From Myxococcus xanthus (GTDB lineage: Bacteria > Myxococcota > Myxococcia > Myxococcales > Myxococcaceae), in NCBI RefSeq assembly GCF_006402735.1, contig NZ_CP017174.1:2545001-2609000 (forward strand): 64,000 nucleotides of DNA. The letters are read 5' to 3'. Below the pieces are notes generated by a model. The model was not told where the DNA came from and made no database searches. It worked only from the letters and a program-made list of their open reading frames with translations. Below, piece by piece: positions 9,008 to 18,364 of the stretch (its first letter is position 1; every line of letters starts with the position of its first letter). A program made the translations under genes and the position numbers.

Positions 9008-10915
9008 CTACCGGGCCGTGGGCGGTTGCAGCCGGGGCGGCAGGTGCGGGCCGAACTCGATGGTGTCGGCCTCCGGGAGTGGCACCGGGGCGTGCTTCAG
9101 TGACGGGACGCCTGCCCAGCGCCGCACGATGTCCTGGGCCTGGGCCCGAAGGGTGGTGGGGAGCTGGTTGATGGTGCTTCCGTGGTTGCCGCCCGGAACG
9201 GTGAACACGAAGGAGTCCTGCGCGTTGCCGAGCGGGAACGCCGCCGCCGTCCACGGGTCCAGGTCGCCATAGATGAACATCACGCGCTGGCCATGCGTCA
9301 CGAGCCAGTCCTCGATGTCCTGCATGGCCTGGGGCCGGAACACGACGGGCACGCCGGGCGTCGAGTACACCGGCGCGATGTTCGTTCCGGGGTGCTGGAT
9401 GAGGCTGCCCAGGTGCGCCTCGTAGGGCTTGGGCCAGCCCAACTCCAGACTCGCCTGGTAGTAGTAGGGGTAGTACGGGGCGATGCCGGAGTTGCTGTTG
9501 TCGGAGAACGTGGCAAGGCCCACCGCCCAGTCAATGATGTCCAGCATGTATTCACTCGACGCCGTGTCATCCGGGAACGCGTCGCAATACTGGGGGATGG
9601 AGTACTGCCAGAAGGCGAAATACGTCTCGATGACGGCGTGCTCCAGGGCCCGCTCGAAGCCGAGCTGGCTGTAGGTGAGGCCCTGGTTCACGGCATAGTT
9701 CCGGAGCAGCGCCACCATCTCCTGGCGGCGGTTCAGCACGGCGCGCTGGAAGGTATGGATTTGCTCGCGGCACCACGCCAGCTCCGGGCCTCCCACGGTG
9801 GCTTGGAAGTCGGGGAAGCGCTCATCTTCGCCGAGCACGAGCGGCGCCACATAGGCCACCGTCGCGTCCACGTCCTCCGGGTGGAACCGGCGGTAGAACA
9901 CCATGGTCTCTCCGCCCTTGCTGACGCCCGTGGACACCCAGGACGCGGAATAGATTTGCTTGATCGCCTGAGCGACCCGGTGGAAGTCGTCCGCCGATTG
10001 CTTGATGGTGAGCTGGCTCCAGTCCGCGGGCTCCGGACGGCTGGGCAGGAAGAAGCGGTGCTCGATGGAGAGCTGGTTGGCGGCAAGCAACGTCGTCAGC
10101 TCTCGGCGGCCCGCGGTCAGGGACACGTAGTAGCCGCTCGTGTAGAAGACCACGGGCGCCGTGACCGAACGGTGCAGCAGGACCAATCGCTGCTTGAAGC
10201 GCTGGCACTCGGGACGTGCGTGGTCGGCGGGCTGGTCGTACTCCATGACAAAGAAGCGATGACCTGCGGGGACCGTGACGCCGTTGGGGTTCTCCGCGAC
10301 GGTGAGGCCGGGAATGGCCCGCAGCCGGTCCAGGATGTCCGCGGTCGGGTCCTGGACGACGGTCGGGTCGCCCGGGGTCGAGACACCGCCATCCGGCGGC
10401 CCGAACGGGCACTCTGGTGGTTCCGTGCCCCCGTCTTCGCTGCCCCCGTCCGTCGGGCCCGAGCCTCCGTCCTCCTCACCCGTGCCCGCGTCGTCCGTCC
10501 CCGCGTCATCGGTGCCCGCGTCGTTGGTCCCCGCGTCGTCCGTGCCCGCGTCGTCCGGCTCCGTGCCCGCGTCTCCGCTGCCCCCGTCTGTCGGGCCCGA
10601 GCCTCCGTCCTCCGCTCCTGTCCCCGCGTCTTCCGGCTCCGTCCCCGCGTCGTCCGTACCCGCGTCTTCCGGCACAGTGCCCGCGTCGTCGGTGCCCGCG
10701 TCTTCCGGCTCAGTGCCCGCGTCGTCGGTGCCCGCGTCGTCCGTCCCCGCGTCGTCCGGGGAGGGCCCCGCGTCGTCCCTGCCTGCATCGGGCGTCTGGA
10801 TGCCTGCGTCCTGGCTGGGCTCGGGCGTGTCGCCGCCGCAGGCCGTCTGGGTCAGGGCCAGCAGCAGCGGAAGTAGAAGCAGGATGGAGTGGGACAACCT
10901 TCTTGAACGGAGCAT
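9008..10915 (-). CDS. Secreted lipoprotein peptidase, S37 (PS-10) family
   Basis: A 635-residue protein starting at the ATG at 10915, with GAGGGG just upstream. The signal peptide ends in a lipobox-like LTQTAC near residue 26. Residues 27 to about 170 are a low-complexity linker of DDAGT/EPEDAGT units. The rest matches S37 tripeptidyl/prolyl aminopeptidases of the alpha/beta-hydrolase fold: nucleophile elbow GVSKGGE, a likely acid in YGDLDPW and the histidine in PGGNHGS. It is probably an outer-membrane-anchored exopeptidase feeding on prey or environmental peptides (inference). The start yielding 13 extra residues upstream was not used because it would spoil the signal peptide. Confidence 0.85.
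   Translation of the reverse strand: MLRSRRLSHSILLLLPLLLALTQTACGGDTPEPSQDAGIQTPDAGRDDAGPSPDDAGTDDAGTDDAGTEPEDAGTDDAGTVPEDAGTDDAGTEPEDAGTGAEDGGSGPTDGGSGDAGTEPDDAGTDDAGTNDAGTDDAGTDDAGTGEEDGGSGPTDGGSEDGGTEPPECPFGPPDGGVSTPGDPTVVQDPTADILDRLRAIPGLTVAENPNGVTVPAGHRFFVMEYDQPADHARPECQRFKQRLVLLHRSVTAPVVFYTSGYYVSLTAGRRELTTLLAANQLSIEHRFFLPSRPEPADWSQLTIKQSADDFHRVAQAIKQIYSASWVSTGVSKGGETMVFYRRFHPEDVDATVAYVAPLVLGEDERFPDFQATVGGPELAWCREQIHTFQRAVLNRRQEMVALLRNYAVNQGLTYSQLGFERALEHAVIETYFAFWQYSIPQYCDAFPDDTASSEYMLDIIDWAVGLATFSDNSNSGIAPYYPYYYQASLELGWPKPYEAHLGSLIQHPGTNIAPVYSTPGVPVVFRPQAMQDIEDWLVTHGQRVMFIYGDLDPWTAAAFPLGNAQDSFVFTVPGGNHGSTINQLPTTLRAQAQDIVRRWAGVPSLKHAPVPLPEADTIEFGPHLPPRLQPPTAR
10400..10810 (-). repeat. 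Repetitive Asp-Ala-Gly-Thr linker coding region
   Basis: Inside the S37 peptidase gene the DNA repeats 15- and 30-bp units (GTCGTCGGTGCCCGC-like on the plus strand) encoding DDAGT and EPEDAGT. Such tracts tether a globular domain away from the membrane and can vary in length between strains (inference). A related 18-bp tract occurs in the lipoprotein gene at 25514. Confidence 0.8.
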
Positions 10916-11115
10916 GAACCCCTCAGTTGATGGTCGCAGTGCCGCAGATGCCATGGCTGCGAGACATTAGCGCATCGGTCTGCCATCGCCGTGCCCCGTT
11001 GTGGTGCGGGTGCCAGTCCCCGCGCGCAGTTGGAGATTTCCAGCCGGAGCCCTGTCTGCCTTCACGCTCGCGAGGGCGCTTGCCGCCATCCGAGCACGCG
11101 CGATGTAATGCGTGC

Positions 11116-12690
11116 ATGCCCCATCGCGTGACGTTCGCCGTCGATGCCGTGAAGCCCGCCGTCCTGCCCCTGGAAGAGGTCGGACTCACCGAGGCCCTGA
11201 GTGGGCGACTCGACGCCAAGGTGCTCGGGGCCTCCCATCGCGAGGCGCAGTTTGTGCGTCCCGAGGCGACCCATCCACTGCTCTCCGCGGTGCATCTGGC
11301 CTTCAGCGGGCACCGCCCGTTGGTGCTGTCTCCGGACATCCTCTGGATCACCATCGCCCAGGGGCTGGCCCTGCACATCACCCGCAACGCGGAGGCGCTG
11401 CGATTTGACCTGGTGCGTCACCAGGGGCGAAAGCAGTTGATGGTGACACGCGACGCGTCCCAGACGGACCTCGCATCGGATGATTTCTGGCCCGGCGTCG
11501 TGGACGACTTCTCCGGGATGATTCAAGGACACTCGCCCGCGCTGCACGACCTGATGGTGTGCGACTTCTCCACGACGGGGCCGGTGGAGCGCGTGGTCAG
11601 TCAAATCGTGCTGATGGATGCGATGCGGGAGTACTTCGACTACGTGGTGATGTGCATCTGCGGCATTCCCACCATCACGCTCGAGGGCTCACCGGAGGAC
11701 TGGCGCAAGCTGCGGGACAAGGTCGGGCAGCTTCCTCGGTACGGCATGGACACCTGGGCCCGGCACCTGCTGCCGCTGTGCGACCAGTTCATCCGAGCTT
11801 CCGAGGGACGGGAGGACCGCAAGTTCTGGCAAGCCATCTACAAGCTGCACCACGCCTATGGCAGCGATACCTTCAATGGCTGGATTGGCAAGCTGTTCCC
11901 CTTCCTTCGCAATCAATTGACGGGCGAATATGACTTTCCCAATCCGATGCTGGAGGCCCAGGCGCTGGGCAAGCCCGACGCCACGGAGAAGGGCGAAACC
12001 CTTTCCAGTGACAGATTGCCCACCGGGCTGTCCCGGGTGTCGCTCCTGCTCGCGGTGGCCACCGATTCAGGGATGGTGAAGGCGCGGATGGCCCTGACGG
12101 CGGGCTTCATGGGGACGCTCCAGTCCGCGGAGACGCTGGCGCTGCGGCCGGTGCCGGGTTGGGTGGTCCACGAGGACCTGGGGCTGGATGCGATGCTCCG
12201 GCGCATCAAGGATGAGCACCGCATGGCCGAGGCCCTCTCGGAGGCTCGTCACAGCAATTGGCGCGACCTGTGGGGGGAATGTGGAATCCCGGCGGACATC
12301 AGCCAGTTCTACGCCGCATGCGACGGCGCGTCGCTCTTCGGCCAGGGGGACGCGGCCGTGTACCGCATCCGGGCGTCGGGGGCGCTGGAGTTCCACGACG
12401 GGACGCGCTGGAACAAGACCCGTCTGGCAGATCCGCAATCCAGCGGCTACCCGCACGGCTGGACGCGCTTCTGTGACGTGGGCGAACACGGCTTCCTGGC
12501 CTACCGTTTCAACCCACAGCAGCCTGGGAAGCTCCCGCTCTACTGGGTGGAAAGCGCGCAGTCGCGGACTGGCGTGTGCGTCGCCGACTCGCTGGCGGAG
12601 TTCCTCTACAAGGCGCTCAATTCGCAGGGGCGCGTCTACTTCCAGGAGCCGGGCTTCACGCCGGGAGCGGTCGAGGAGTTGTGGTTCTGA
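11116..12690 (+). CDS. DUF4419 protein with SUKH/SMI1-like C-terminal domain
   Basis: A 524-residue cytosolic protein with no signal peptide or membrane segment. Residues from about 50 to 330 match my memory of DUF4419: HPLLSAVHLAFSGHRPLVLSPDILWI, then DFSTTGPVERVVSQIVLMDAMREYFDY and GIPTITLEGSPEDWRKLRDKV. The last 130 residues look like a SMI1/KNR4 (SUKH) domain: DISQFYAACDGASLFG, then FCDVGEHGFLAYRF and YWVES...VADSLAEFLYKAL. SUKH domains are best known as immunity proteins against polymorphic toxins; the role of DUF4419 is unknown. The ATG at 11116 is the first start consistent with the family. No toxin gene is adjacent. It ends 15 bp from the convergent kinase gene. Confidence 0.75.
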   Translation: MPHRVTFAVDAVKPAVLPLEEVGLTEALSGRLDAKVLGASHREAQFVRPEATHPLLSAVHLAFSGHRPLVLSPDILWITIAQGLALHITRNAEALRFDLVRHQGRKQLMVTRDASQTDLASDDFWPGVVDDFSGMIQGHSPALHDLMVCDFSTTGPVERVVSQIVLMDAMREYFDYVVMCICGIPTITLEGSPEDWRKLRDKVGQLPRYGMDTWARHLLPLCDQFIRASEGREDRKFWQAIYKLHHAYGSDTFNGWIGKLFPFLRNQLTGEYDFPNPMLEAQALGKPDATEKGETLSSDRLPTGLSRVSLLLAVATDSGMVKARMALTAGFMGTLQSAETLALRPVPGWVVHEDLGLDAMLRRIKDEHRMAEALSEARHSNWRDLWGECGIPADISQFYAACDGASLFGQGDAAVYRIRASGALEFHDGTRWNKTRLADPQSSGYPHGWTRFCDVGEHGFLAYRFNPQQPGKLPLYWVESAQSRTGVCVADSLAEFLYKALNSQGRVYFQEPGFTPGAVEELWF

Positions 12691-12705
12691 TTCCTTTGGG
12701 AGGAA

Positions 12706-14193
12706 TTACTCCCGCCTGAGCAGGACCGTGGCGGTGCCGGCGATGGCTTCGCGTGGCTTGCCCAGCGCGAGCCCCCGGAGCACCTTGTTGATGCACTGCG
12801 CGAGCGGGATGGGCTGGGGCGGGTGCATGCGTGCTCCGAGGACGATGCCTTGGGGAGAGTAGACCAGGGCGTAGGTGTCCTGACGGCACGCGGCGTCCTC
12901 GCCGATTCGCGCGTAGCAGTTGTCGAGCGCGGGCAGGCGCCCTTCAATGGACTCGGCGATTGAGCCGTCACTGTACCCGTGTGGCGCGGGTGCGGCGGCG
13001 CCGTTCTCCGTCAGGCGGGGCAGCTCGACGACCCGGAGGCGGGCGAGCTCCTCCGAGGGCGTCATCCCGGAGGCCGTCAAGACGAGTCCTCCCGTGGCGG
13101 CGAGGCCCACCGCCAGCGCGCTGGCGACCATGAGGACGGTCTGCAGGCGGGAGCGTGTGTGCGGTGTGACGACGTGTTCCGCCGCGGCGAGGACGGGCTG
13201 CGGGCCGGGCGTGTGGGGTGTGGCGACGTGTTCCGCCGCGACAGGCGTTGAGGGCGCCAGTGCTGTGCTCGCGGGCTCCGTGGGGACGGCGCTCGTGACT
13301 TCAGGCGGAGGGGCCGAAGGGGTCGCCACGGAGGCGGTGTGAATCCAGGGCTCGAGCGCCTGGGCCAGTTCGTGGGAGTCCGCGTAGCGCGCGGCCGGGT
13401 CCTTCTTCAGCGTGCGCTCCACCACCTGGGAGAAGCCATCCGGCACGTCCGTGCGCACGCCGCTGAGCGGGGCGGGCACATTGTGCAGAACGGCGGAGAG
13501 CAGGGCCACGTTGTCCGCCACGTCGATGGGCCGCTGTCCCGTCACCATCTGATACAGGCAGGCGCCCAGCGAGTAGATGTCCGCGCGTCCGTCGACAGGG
13601 CGGCAGCGGATCTGCTCCGGGGCCATGTACGACGGCGTGCCGACCCAGGCGCCGGACTCCGTGCCCAGCGCGGTGGCGTCGTCTTCATGCATGAGCCGCG
13701 CGACGCCGAAGTCCAGCAGCTTTACCTGCAGGGCTTCGGTCCCCGTGTCGACCAGGAAGATGTTGTCGGGCTTGATGTCGCGGTGGATGACGCCAGCCTG
13801 ATGCGCCGCCACCAGCGCGGTCGCCAGCTGATGGGCAATGGCCGCCGCGCGTCCCACAGGCAGGGGGCCTTCCTTCTTCATCAGCGACTTCAGCGTCTGC
13901 CCTCGGAGCAGCTCCATCACCAGGAAGGGCGGCTCATCCGGTGCGTCGTGAAAGCCCATTACCTCGACGATGTTCGGATGCTTCACGCCCGCGGTGGCCT
14001 GGGCCTCGCGGCGGAAGCGCGCGTGCACTGCCGGCTCGCCGAGGAGGTGCTGCCGGAGCACCTTGACGGCCACGGTGCGGCCTACGTCGAGTTGCTCCGC
14101 CTCGTAGACGGTGCCCATCCCCCCCACGCCAATCCGCTGGCGCAGTCGATACTTCTGCCCCAGCACTGTTTCGACCAAGGATGAGCGACTCAT
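12706..14193 (-). CDS. Membrane Ser/Thr protein kinase (PknB type)
   Basis: A 495-residue eukaryotic-like kinase. Residues 15-275 form the kinase domain: glycine loop GVGGMGTVYE, AVKVL lysine, HRDIKPDN catalytic loop, DFG, SYMAPEQ and GADIYSLG-type helix F. All key residues are present, so it should be active. A Pro/Ala/Thr-rich linker follows, then one membrane helix (LMVASALAVGLAATGGLVL, about 355-375). A C-terminal domain of about 115 residues with two Cys (DNCYAR, DAACRQ) lies outside the membrane and resembles the AgmX/PglI-type C-terminal fold (uncertain). It is divergent from the thioredoxin-MORN/FHA pair, whose FHA domain could read kinase output (inference). Confidence 0.93.
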   Translation of the reverse strand: MSRSSLVETVLGQKYRLRQRIGVGGMGTVYEAEQLDVGRTVAVKVLRQHLLGEPAVHARFRREAQATAGVKHPNIVEVMGFHDAPDEPPFLVMELLRGQTLKSLMKKEGPLPVGRAAAIAHQLATALVAAHQAGVIHRDIKPDNIFLVDTGTEALQVKLLDFGVARLMHEDDATALGTESGAWVGTPSYMAPEQIRCRPVDGRADIYSLGACLYQMVTGQRPIDVADNVALLSAVLHNVPAPLSGVRTDVPDGFSQVVERTLKKDPAARYADSHELAQALEPWIHTASVATPSAPPPEVTSAVPTEPASTALAPSTPVAAEHVATPHTPGPQPVLAAAEHVVTPHTRSRLQTVLMVASALAVGLAATGGLVLTASGMTPSEELARLRVVELPRLTENGAAAPAPHGYSDGSIAESIEGRLPALDNCYARIGEDAACRQDTYALVYSPQGIVLGARMHPPQPIPLAQCINKVLRGLALGKPREAIAGTATVLLRRE

Positions 14194-14705
14194 GACGCAA
14201 CGTGTATACCCGAGCCTGATGAAGAACGTTGGCGCCGATCCACCCGATGACGGATGCAGCCGCCGTTGAATTCGCGGAAGGCCCTTCGCTCAGCGACCTG
14301 TCGGGATTGTAATTGTTTCAGGAGTTTCTCGGAGCTGTTTCACCCGGGGTCGTGGTGACCTCTCCCAGGTGGGACGGACCCCATCGAGCGAGGGGCGCAG
14401 CATCTTGCCGACGGCCTCCGTCGTGTGGCCCTGTGGCGTGCGCCGGAAGAGGGCGTAGGGCTCGTCGTCGGCTTGCATCCACGGAGTCTACTGGCGGTGT
14501 CCCTCGCTCCGGGAGGCTCACGCCGTATTTCGTGGGCACGTTCTTCTCAAGGCTTGGGCTTTTTCGCTTTCTGAGACGGGAGTCGCGAGTGGATTCCCGG
14601 GCTTGGCGGTGTTCGAGCGTCGCTTGTGCCGTTCGCGAACTGCACCGTTGACGTGAGGGCCCCCGCTCATTTCTATCGTCCCACGCACCTCGCAAGGGAG
14701 TCGCC
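14194..14705. other. 512-bp divergent intergenic region
   Basis: Lies between the kinase gene (minus) and the thioredoxin-MORN gene (plus), so it must hold both promoters. It also carries a short coding-like stretch on the minus strand (see 14290). No clear promoter consensus or operator repeat was identified. The last part has AAGGGAG five bases before the GTG at 14706, a good ribosome binding site. Confidence 0.6.
14290..14478 (-). pseudogene. Possible gene remnant (62 codons)
   Basis: From an ATG at 14478 the first 38 codons have strong G/C third-position bias and read MQADDEPYALFRRTPQGH and so on to RPSLDGVRPTW. The bias then collapses and the frame ends after PETITIPTGR. This pattern fits a gene start that lost its body through deletion or frameshift, though a very small functional gene is possible. 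No convincing Shine-Dalgarno. Family not recognised. Confidence 0.3.
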
Positions 14706-17003
14706 GTGGCAGGACAGACCGTCGAATTGACCCAGGAGAACTTCGAGCGCATCACCCAGGAGGCGGGGGTGTGCGTGGTGGACTTCTGGGCGGAGTGGTG
14801 TGGTCCCTGCCGAGGCTTCGCGCCGACCTTCGAGGCCGCCGCGAAAGAGTTCCCGAGCATCACCTTCGGCAAGCTCGATACGGAGGCTCAGGAAGAGGTC
14901 TCCGGCCGGCTGGAGATTCGCTCCATTCCCACGCTGGTGGCCTTCAAGGATGGCGTCGAGGTCCGGCGCGCCTCGGGCGCCATGTCGGCCTCGGCGTTCG
15001 CGACCTGGCTGAGCAAGCTGGACTCCGTGGACCTGGCCGTCGAGCAGCAGCGGGCCGCGAACCGCAAGTTGACGGAGGAGGGGACGCCGCCTCCTGGCAT
15101 TCCGCCCCACGCGGAATGGGATGATGGAGACGAGGAGTGGTGCTTCGGCGACACCGACGAGGAGGGGGAGAAGCACGGCCCCTGGAAGTACTGGCGCGCC
15201 GACGGCACCCTCTGCAACGAATGCATCTTCGTCCACGGCAAGCCCCACGGTCCCTTCAAGCGCTTCCATGAGAGCGGGGAGGTGTCCCAGGACGGCGCTT
15301 TCGAGCAGGGCAACCTGCACGGCCCGCGCACCTGGTACGCCTCCGACCAGTTCACCACCGAGCGGATGCATGAGAATGGCGTCTGCGAGAAGGTCCGCCG
15401 CACGGTGATGGTCTATGCGCATGGCCGCGTGACGCAGGTGCTGCACTACAACGGCGACGGTGAGCGGGTGGTGCCCAGCACTGGCGTGCCGTACCCCACG
15501 CGTCCCGCGAACCTGCCGGAGAAGGCAGAGTACCGGGAGGACCAGGACCAGTGGGCGTCCGTGTCGCTCAACGCGAAGGCCCAGCGCCACGGGCTGTGCC
15601 GGTTCTGGGACCGGGAGGGACAGCTCCTCTGGGAGAGCGAATTCCACGAGGGCAGCCGGCACGGGCGCTACCACTCCCGCGCCGTGAACGAGTACGCGGA
15701 CGCTCGGGTGCGGTTCGACGAAGGGGAGATGGAGGACGACTTCGCGTGCGGCACGTGGAAGTTGCTGGATGCGGAGGGCAACGCCGTCGTCACCCGGGAC
15801 CTGGGCATTGTCCAGGACCACGAGGCGCTGGATGCCTCAGAGGTGTGCTCGAACCTGCCGAAGAGCGCCGCTGAATGGCGTGAGTTCGCCGACCAGGCTC
15901 GCGCGGACCGGCGGTACCGGGAGGCGCTGCTGGCCATGGCGCGGGCGAGCGCCGTGTCGCTGGATGCGGGCCCGCTGAAGGCGTGGCTGGAGTCGCTCAC
16001 CCTGCCTCGCACGGAGGCGAGTGCTCGCGAGCATGCCGAAGGCGTGATGAACAGCGCGGGGGATGAGCGGGCGGCGTTGGCGGATGCGTTGATGCGTGGC
16101 GCGGAGGCCGCGACGTTGCTTCGGGGCTTCGCGGTGCTTCACGACCAGCAGGACCGGCCCCGGGCGGCGTTGGACTTCATCCTGGCCGCGATGCTGCTCG
16201 CGCCGGAGCGCTCGGCGTACCTGTTCACCCGGAGCCTCATCATGGCGAACCTGGGGCTGGGCGAGCAGATGCAGAAGGATGCGGAGGCGCTGGCGCCGTC
16301 GGAGCCAGACTCGTGGAAGTTCCTCTCGGCCTATGGGCGGGTGCTGTTCCCTCGCTTCGAGTTCTGGCCGGGGCGTGAGCCCGCGCACTGCACGTTCGAT
16401 GAGGTCCCCGACGGGCCCACGAAGGAACTGGACTCGGTGCAGGCCGTGGTCCGCAAGTACGCCACGCGGCTCCAGTTGCTGCGCGCGGAGATTCTCTCCC
16501 GCTTCAAGCCCGGCGCGAACGTGCCCTGGCTGCCGCCCGATGTGTCGTCCCTGCTGCCGGACGGGCCCGCCGAGCTGGAGCAGACGGAGGTCGAGGACGC
16601 GGATGGCGACTCGGTGGCCGTCGACGAGACGCTGTCCTTGAAGGGGATGGGCATTCCGGCCCTGTCCCGTGCGGTCCGTGGGGACTGGAGCGCGCTGACC
16701 TGGCTCTTGTGGGCGTGCGGGGAGGAGGCGATTCGGATGCCGGATGCGCTGACGCCTCCGGCGGACTTCGGTCATGCGGCGGGTCAGGCCACGCAGCGGC
16801 TCTGGCAGTGCCGCAACCGGCGGACCCGTGGTCGCATCGACCCGGACCTGCCAACGTTCGATTTCGAAGGAGTTGCCCTCCAGGAGCTGCATCCCAATCT
16901 GGCGGGGATTGCCGAAGAGCAGTACGCGGAGACGCAGGCGATGTTCTTCTGGCTGACCGACGCGAACCACGTGTCTCCGTGGCAGGCCAATCTGAGGGGG
17001 TAG
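14706..17003 (+). CDS. Thioredoxin domain fused to MORN-variant repeats and helical tail
   Basis: A 765-residue cytosolic protein (no signal peptide). Residues 1-105 are a complete thioredoxin with WCGPC at about 33-37 and the cis-proline in SIPTL. Residues 140-360 contain MORN_2/YwqK-type repeats (EKHGPWKYWRADGTL, GKPHGPFKRFHESGEV, LHGPRTWY, RHGLCRFWDREGQL, SRHGRYHS). The remaining 370 residues are helical and TPR-like with no named domain recognised. The start is a GTG with AAGGGAG 5 nt upstream. The FHA gene begins 2 bp after the stop, so the two are an operon. The architecture suggests a redox-active adaptor or client-binding protein, but the target is unknown. Confidence 0.85.
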   Translation: MAGQTVELTQENFERITQEAGVCVVDFWAEWCGPCRGFAPTFEAAAKEFPSITFGKLDTEAQEEVSGRLEIRSIPTLVAFKDGVEVRRASGAMSASAFATWLSKLDSVDLAVEQQRAANRKLTEEGTPPPGIPPHAEWDDGDEEWCFGDTDEEGEKHGPWKYWRADGTLCNECIFVHGKPHGPFKRFHESGEVSQDGAFEQGNLHGPRTWYASDQFTTERMHENGVCEKVRRTVMVYAHGRVTQVLHYNGDGERVVPSTGVPYPTRPANLPEKAEYREDQDQWASVSLNAKAQRHGLCRFWDREGQLLWESEFHEGSRHGRYHSRAVNEYADARVRFDEGEMEDDFACGTWKLLDAEGNAVVTRDLGIVQDHEALDASEVCSNLPKSAAEWREFADQARADRRYREALLAMARASAVSLDAGPLKAWLESLTLPRTEASAREHAEGVMNSAGDERAALADALMRGAEAATLLRGFAVLHDQQDRPRAALDFILAAMLLAPERSAYLFTRSLIMANLGLGEQMQKDAEALAPSEPDSWKFLSAYGRVLFPRFEFWPGREPAHCTFDEVPDGPTKELDSVQAVVRKYATRLQLLRAEILSRFKPGANVPWLPPDVSSLLPDGPAELEQTEVEDADGDSVAVDETLSLKGMGIPALSRAVRGDWSALTWLLWACGEEAIRMPDALTPPADFGHAAGQATQRLWQCRNRRTRGRIDPDLPTFDFEGVALQELHPNLAGIAEEQYAETQAMFFWLTDANHVSPWQANLRG

Positions 17004-17005
17004 TC

Positions 17006-18364
17006 ATGAAGCGGATTCGTCAGACGATTGAAGTCGCCGAGCCCCTGTGGCGGGCGCTGGAGTTGATGAGCCGCGACATGGGCGTGGACCGGGATGCGCT
17101 GGTGGCGCAGGCCTTGTTCCAGCTCGCGCGCCAGAATGGCTACGTGGCCCCCACGGTGATGTCGCTGGGTGGGGAGGCGCAGGGGGTTGGTGGGGCCATG
17201 ACGGGTTCGGAGCCCGTGCTCCAAGCCGCTGCACCCGTGGCGGCGCGTTCCGCTGTGGAGGCACCGAGCGTGGTCGCGCCTCCGGTCGCCGAGCCGGTGG
17301 CAACGGCTGTACCGCTCGTTAGTCCTGGGGCCGGTGCGCAGGAGTTGGTGTCTGCCGCGGCTGCGGTTGCTGGCCTGGCAGCGGCTCCTGCTGCCCCGGC
17401 CGTGGACACGTTCTCGGCGGACGACGCGACGGAGGAGCCCCCGACGGAGCCTCCTGGCGTCACCTCGGTGCCTCTGTCCGCGGCGCAGGTGCCCCCTACC
17501 GAGCTGCTGCTCGCGCGGATGCAGGAGATTCTCGCGGAGGTCGACGCATCCGTGCAGCCGTCGGAGGGGCTGGCCGCGCAATCGGATGACGCCGACGATG
17601 ATGAGTCCGACGACTCGGATGATGAGGAGTCCGACGACGCCGACGACGATGAGCCCGACGACTCGGATGATGAGGACTCTGACGACGCCGACGATGAGGA
17701 GTCCGACGAGGATTCGGATGAGGACTCGGAAGACGATGCGTCTGCTGCGGACGACTCGGACGAGGAGTCCGCATCAGACGATTTGGAATCCGAAGAATCC
17801 GCGGACGGCTCGGACGATGAGGCCGAGGCCTCCGCGGGCAGCGGCGTGAAGGGGGACCTGTCCAGTGACGATATTGCCGCGGAGCTTGCGGCACTGGGCG
17901 TCGTGGAGGACCCGAAGGAGGATGCCCGGGCGGAGGCCCCCGTCGCGACACCGATTGCGGCGCGTCCGCTGGTGGCGCGTCCTGTGCCGAAGATCCGGCC
18001 GCCTGACGAAGCCGCGACGATACTGGAGGACCAGTCGGCGGAGACCACCAACATCGTGAAGGCTCCCGCGCCGCTGGAGGTCTTCGTCCAGTGGGCGCAA
18101 GGCGCGCCGGTGGCTGTCTCCACGGAGCGCTTCACGATTGGCCGAGGGCCCCGCTGCAGCCTCGTCGTGAAGTCGGAGCGCGTCTCACGCGAGCACGCCG
18201 TCGTCACCCGCGTGGGGGATGAGGTCTTCATCGAGGACCTCAACTCCTCGAACGGGACCTGGTTCAACAACGAGCGCATCACGCGGCAGCAGGTCTCGGA
18301 CGGTGACGAGTACATGCTCGGCACGGAGGCCGTGTCCTTCACGATGCGTCCCGTGGGCAGCTGA
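17006..18364 (+). CDS. FHA-domain protein with RHH-like N-terminus and long acidic tract
   Basis: A 452-residue protein. Residues 1-45 (KRIRQTIEVAEPLWRALELMSRD..., then a second helix) resemble a ribbon-helix-helix/CopG-like segment. An Ala/Val/Pro-rich linker follows, then residues about 193-278 form an extreme Asp/Ser/Glu tract built from repeats of DDSDDEE and DDADDDE. The last 100 residues are a complete FHA domain with GRGPRCSLVV, SREHAVV and NSSNGTWFNNERI, all the phosphothreonine-binding residues. It is co-transcribed with the thioredoxin-MORN gene and divergent from a Ser/Thr kinase that may supply its phospho-ligand (inference). The acidic tract would mimic nucleic acid or bind basic partners (inference). 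Confidence 0.85.
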   Translation: MKRIRQTIEVAEPLWRALELMSRDMGVDRDALVAQALFQLARQNGYVAPTVMSLGGEAQGVGGAMTGSEPVLQAAAPVAARSAVEAPSVVAPPVAEPVATAVPLVSPGAGAQELVSAAAAVAGLAAAPAAPAVDTFSADDATEEPPTEPPGVTSVPLSAAQVPPTELLLARMQEILAEVDASVQPSEGLAAQSDDADDDESDDSDDEESDDADDDEPDDSDDEDSDDADDEESDEDSDEDSEDDASAADDSDEESASDDLESEESADGSDDEAEASAGSGVKGDLSSDDIAAELAALGVVEDPKEDARAEAPVATPIAARPLVARPVPKIRPPDEAATILEDQSAETTNIVKAPAPLEVFVQWAQGAPVAVSTERFTIGRGPRCSLVVKSERVSREHAVVTRVGDEVFIEDLNSSNGTWFNNERITRQQVSDGDEYMLGTEAVSFTMRPVGS

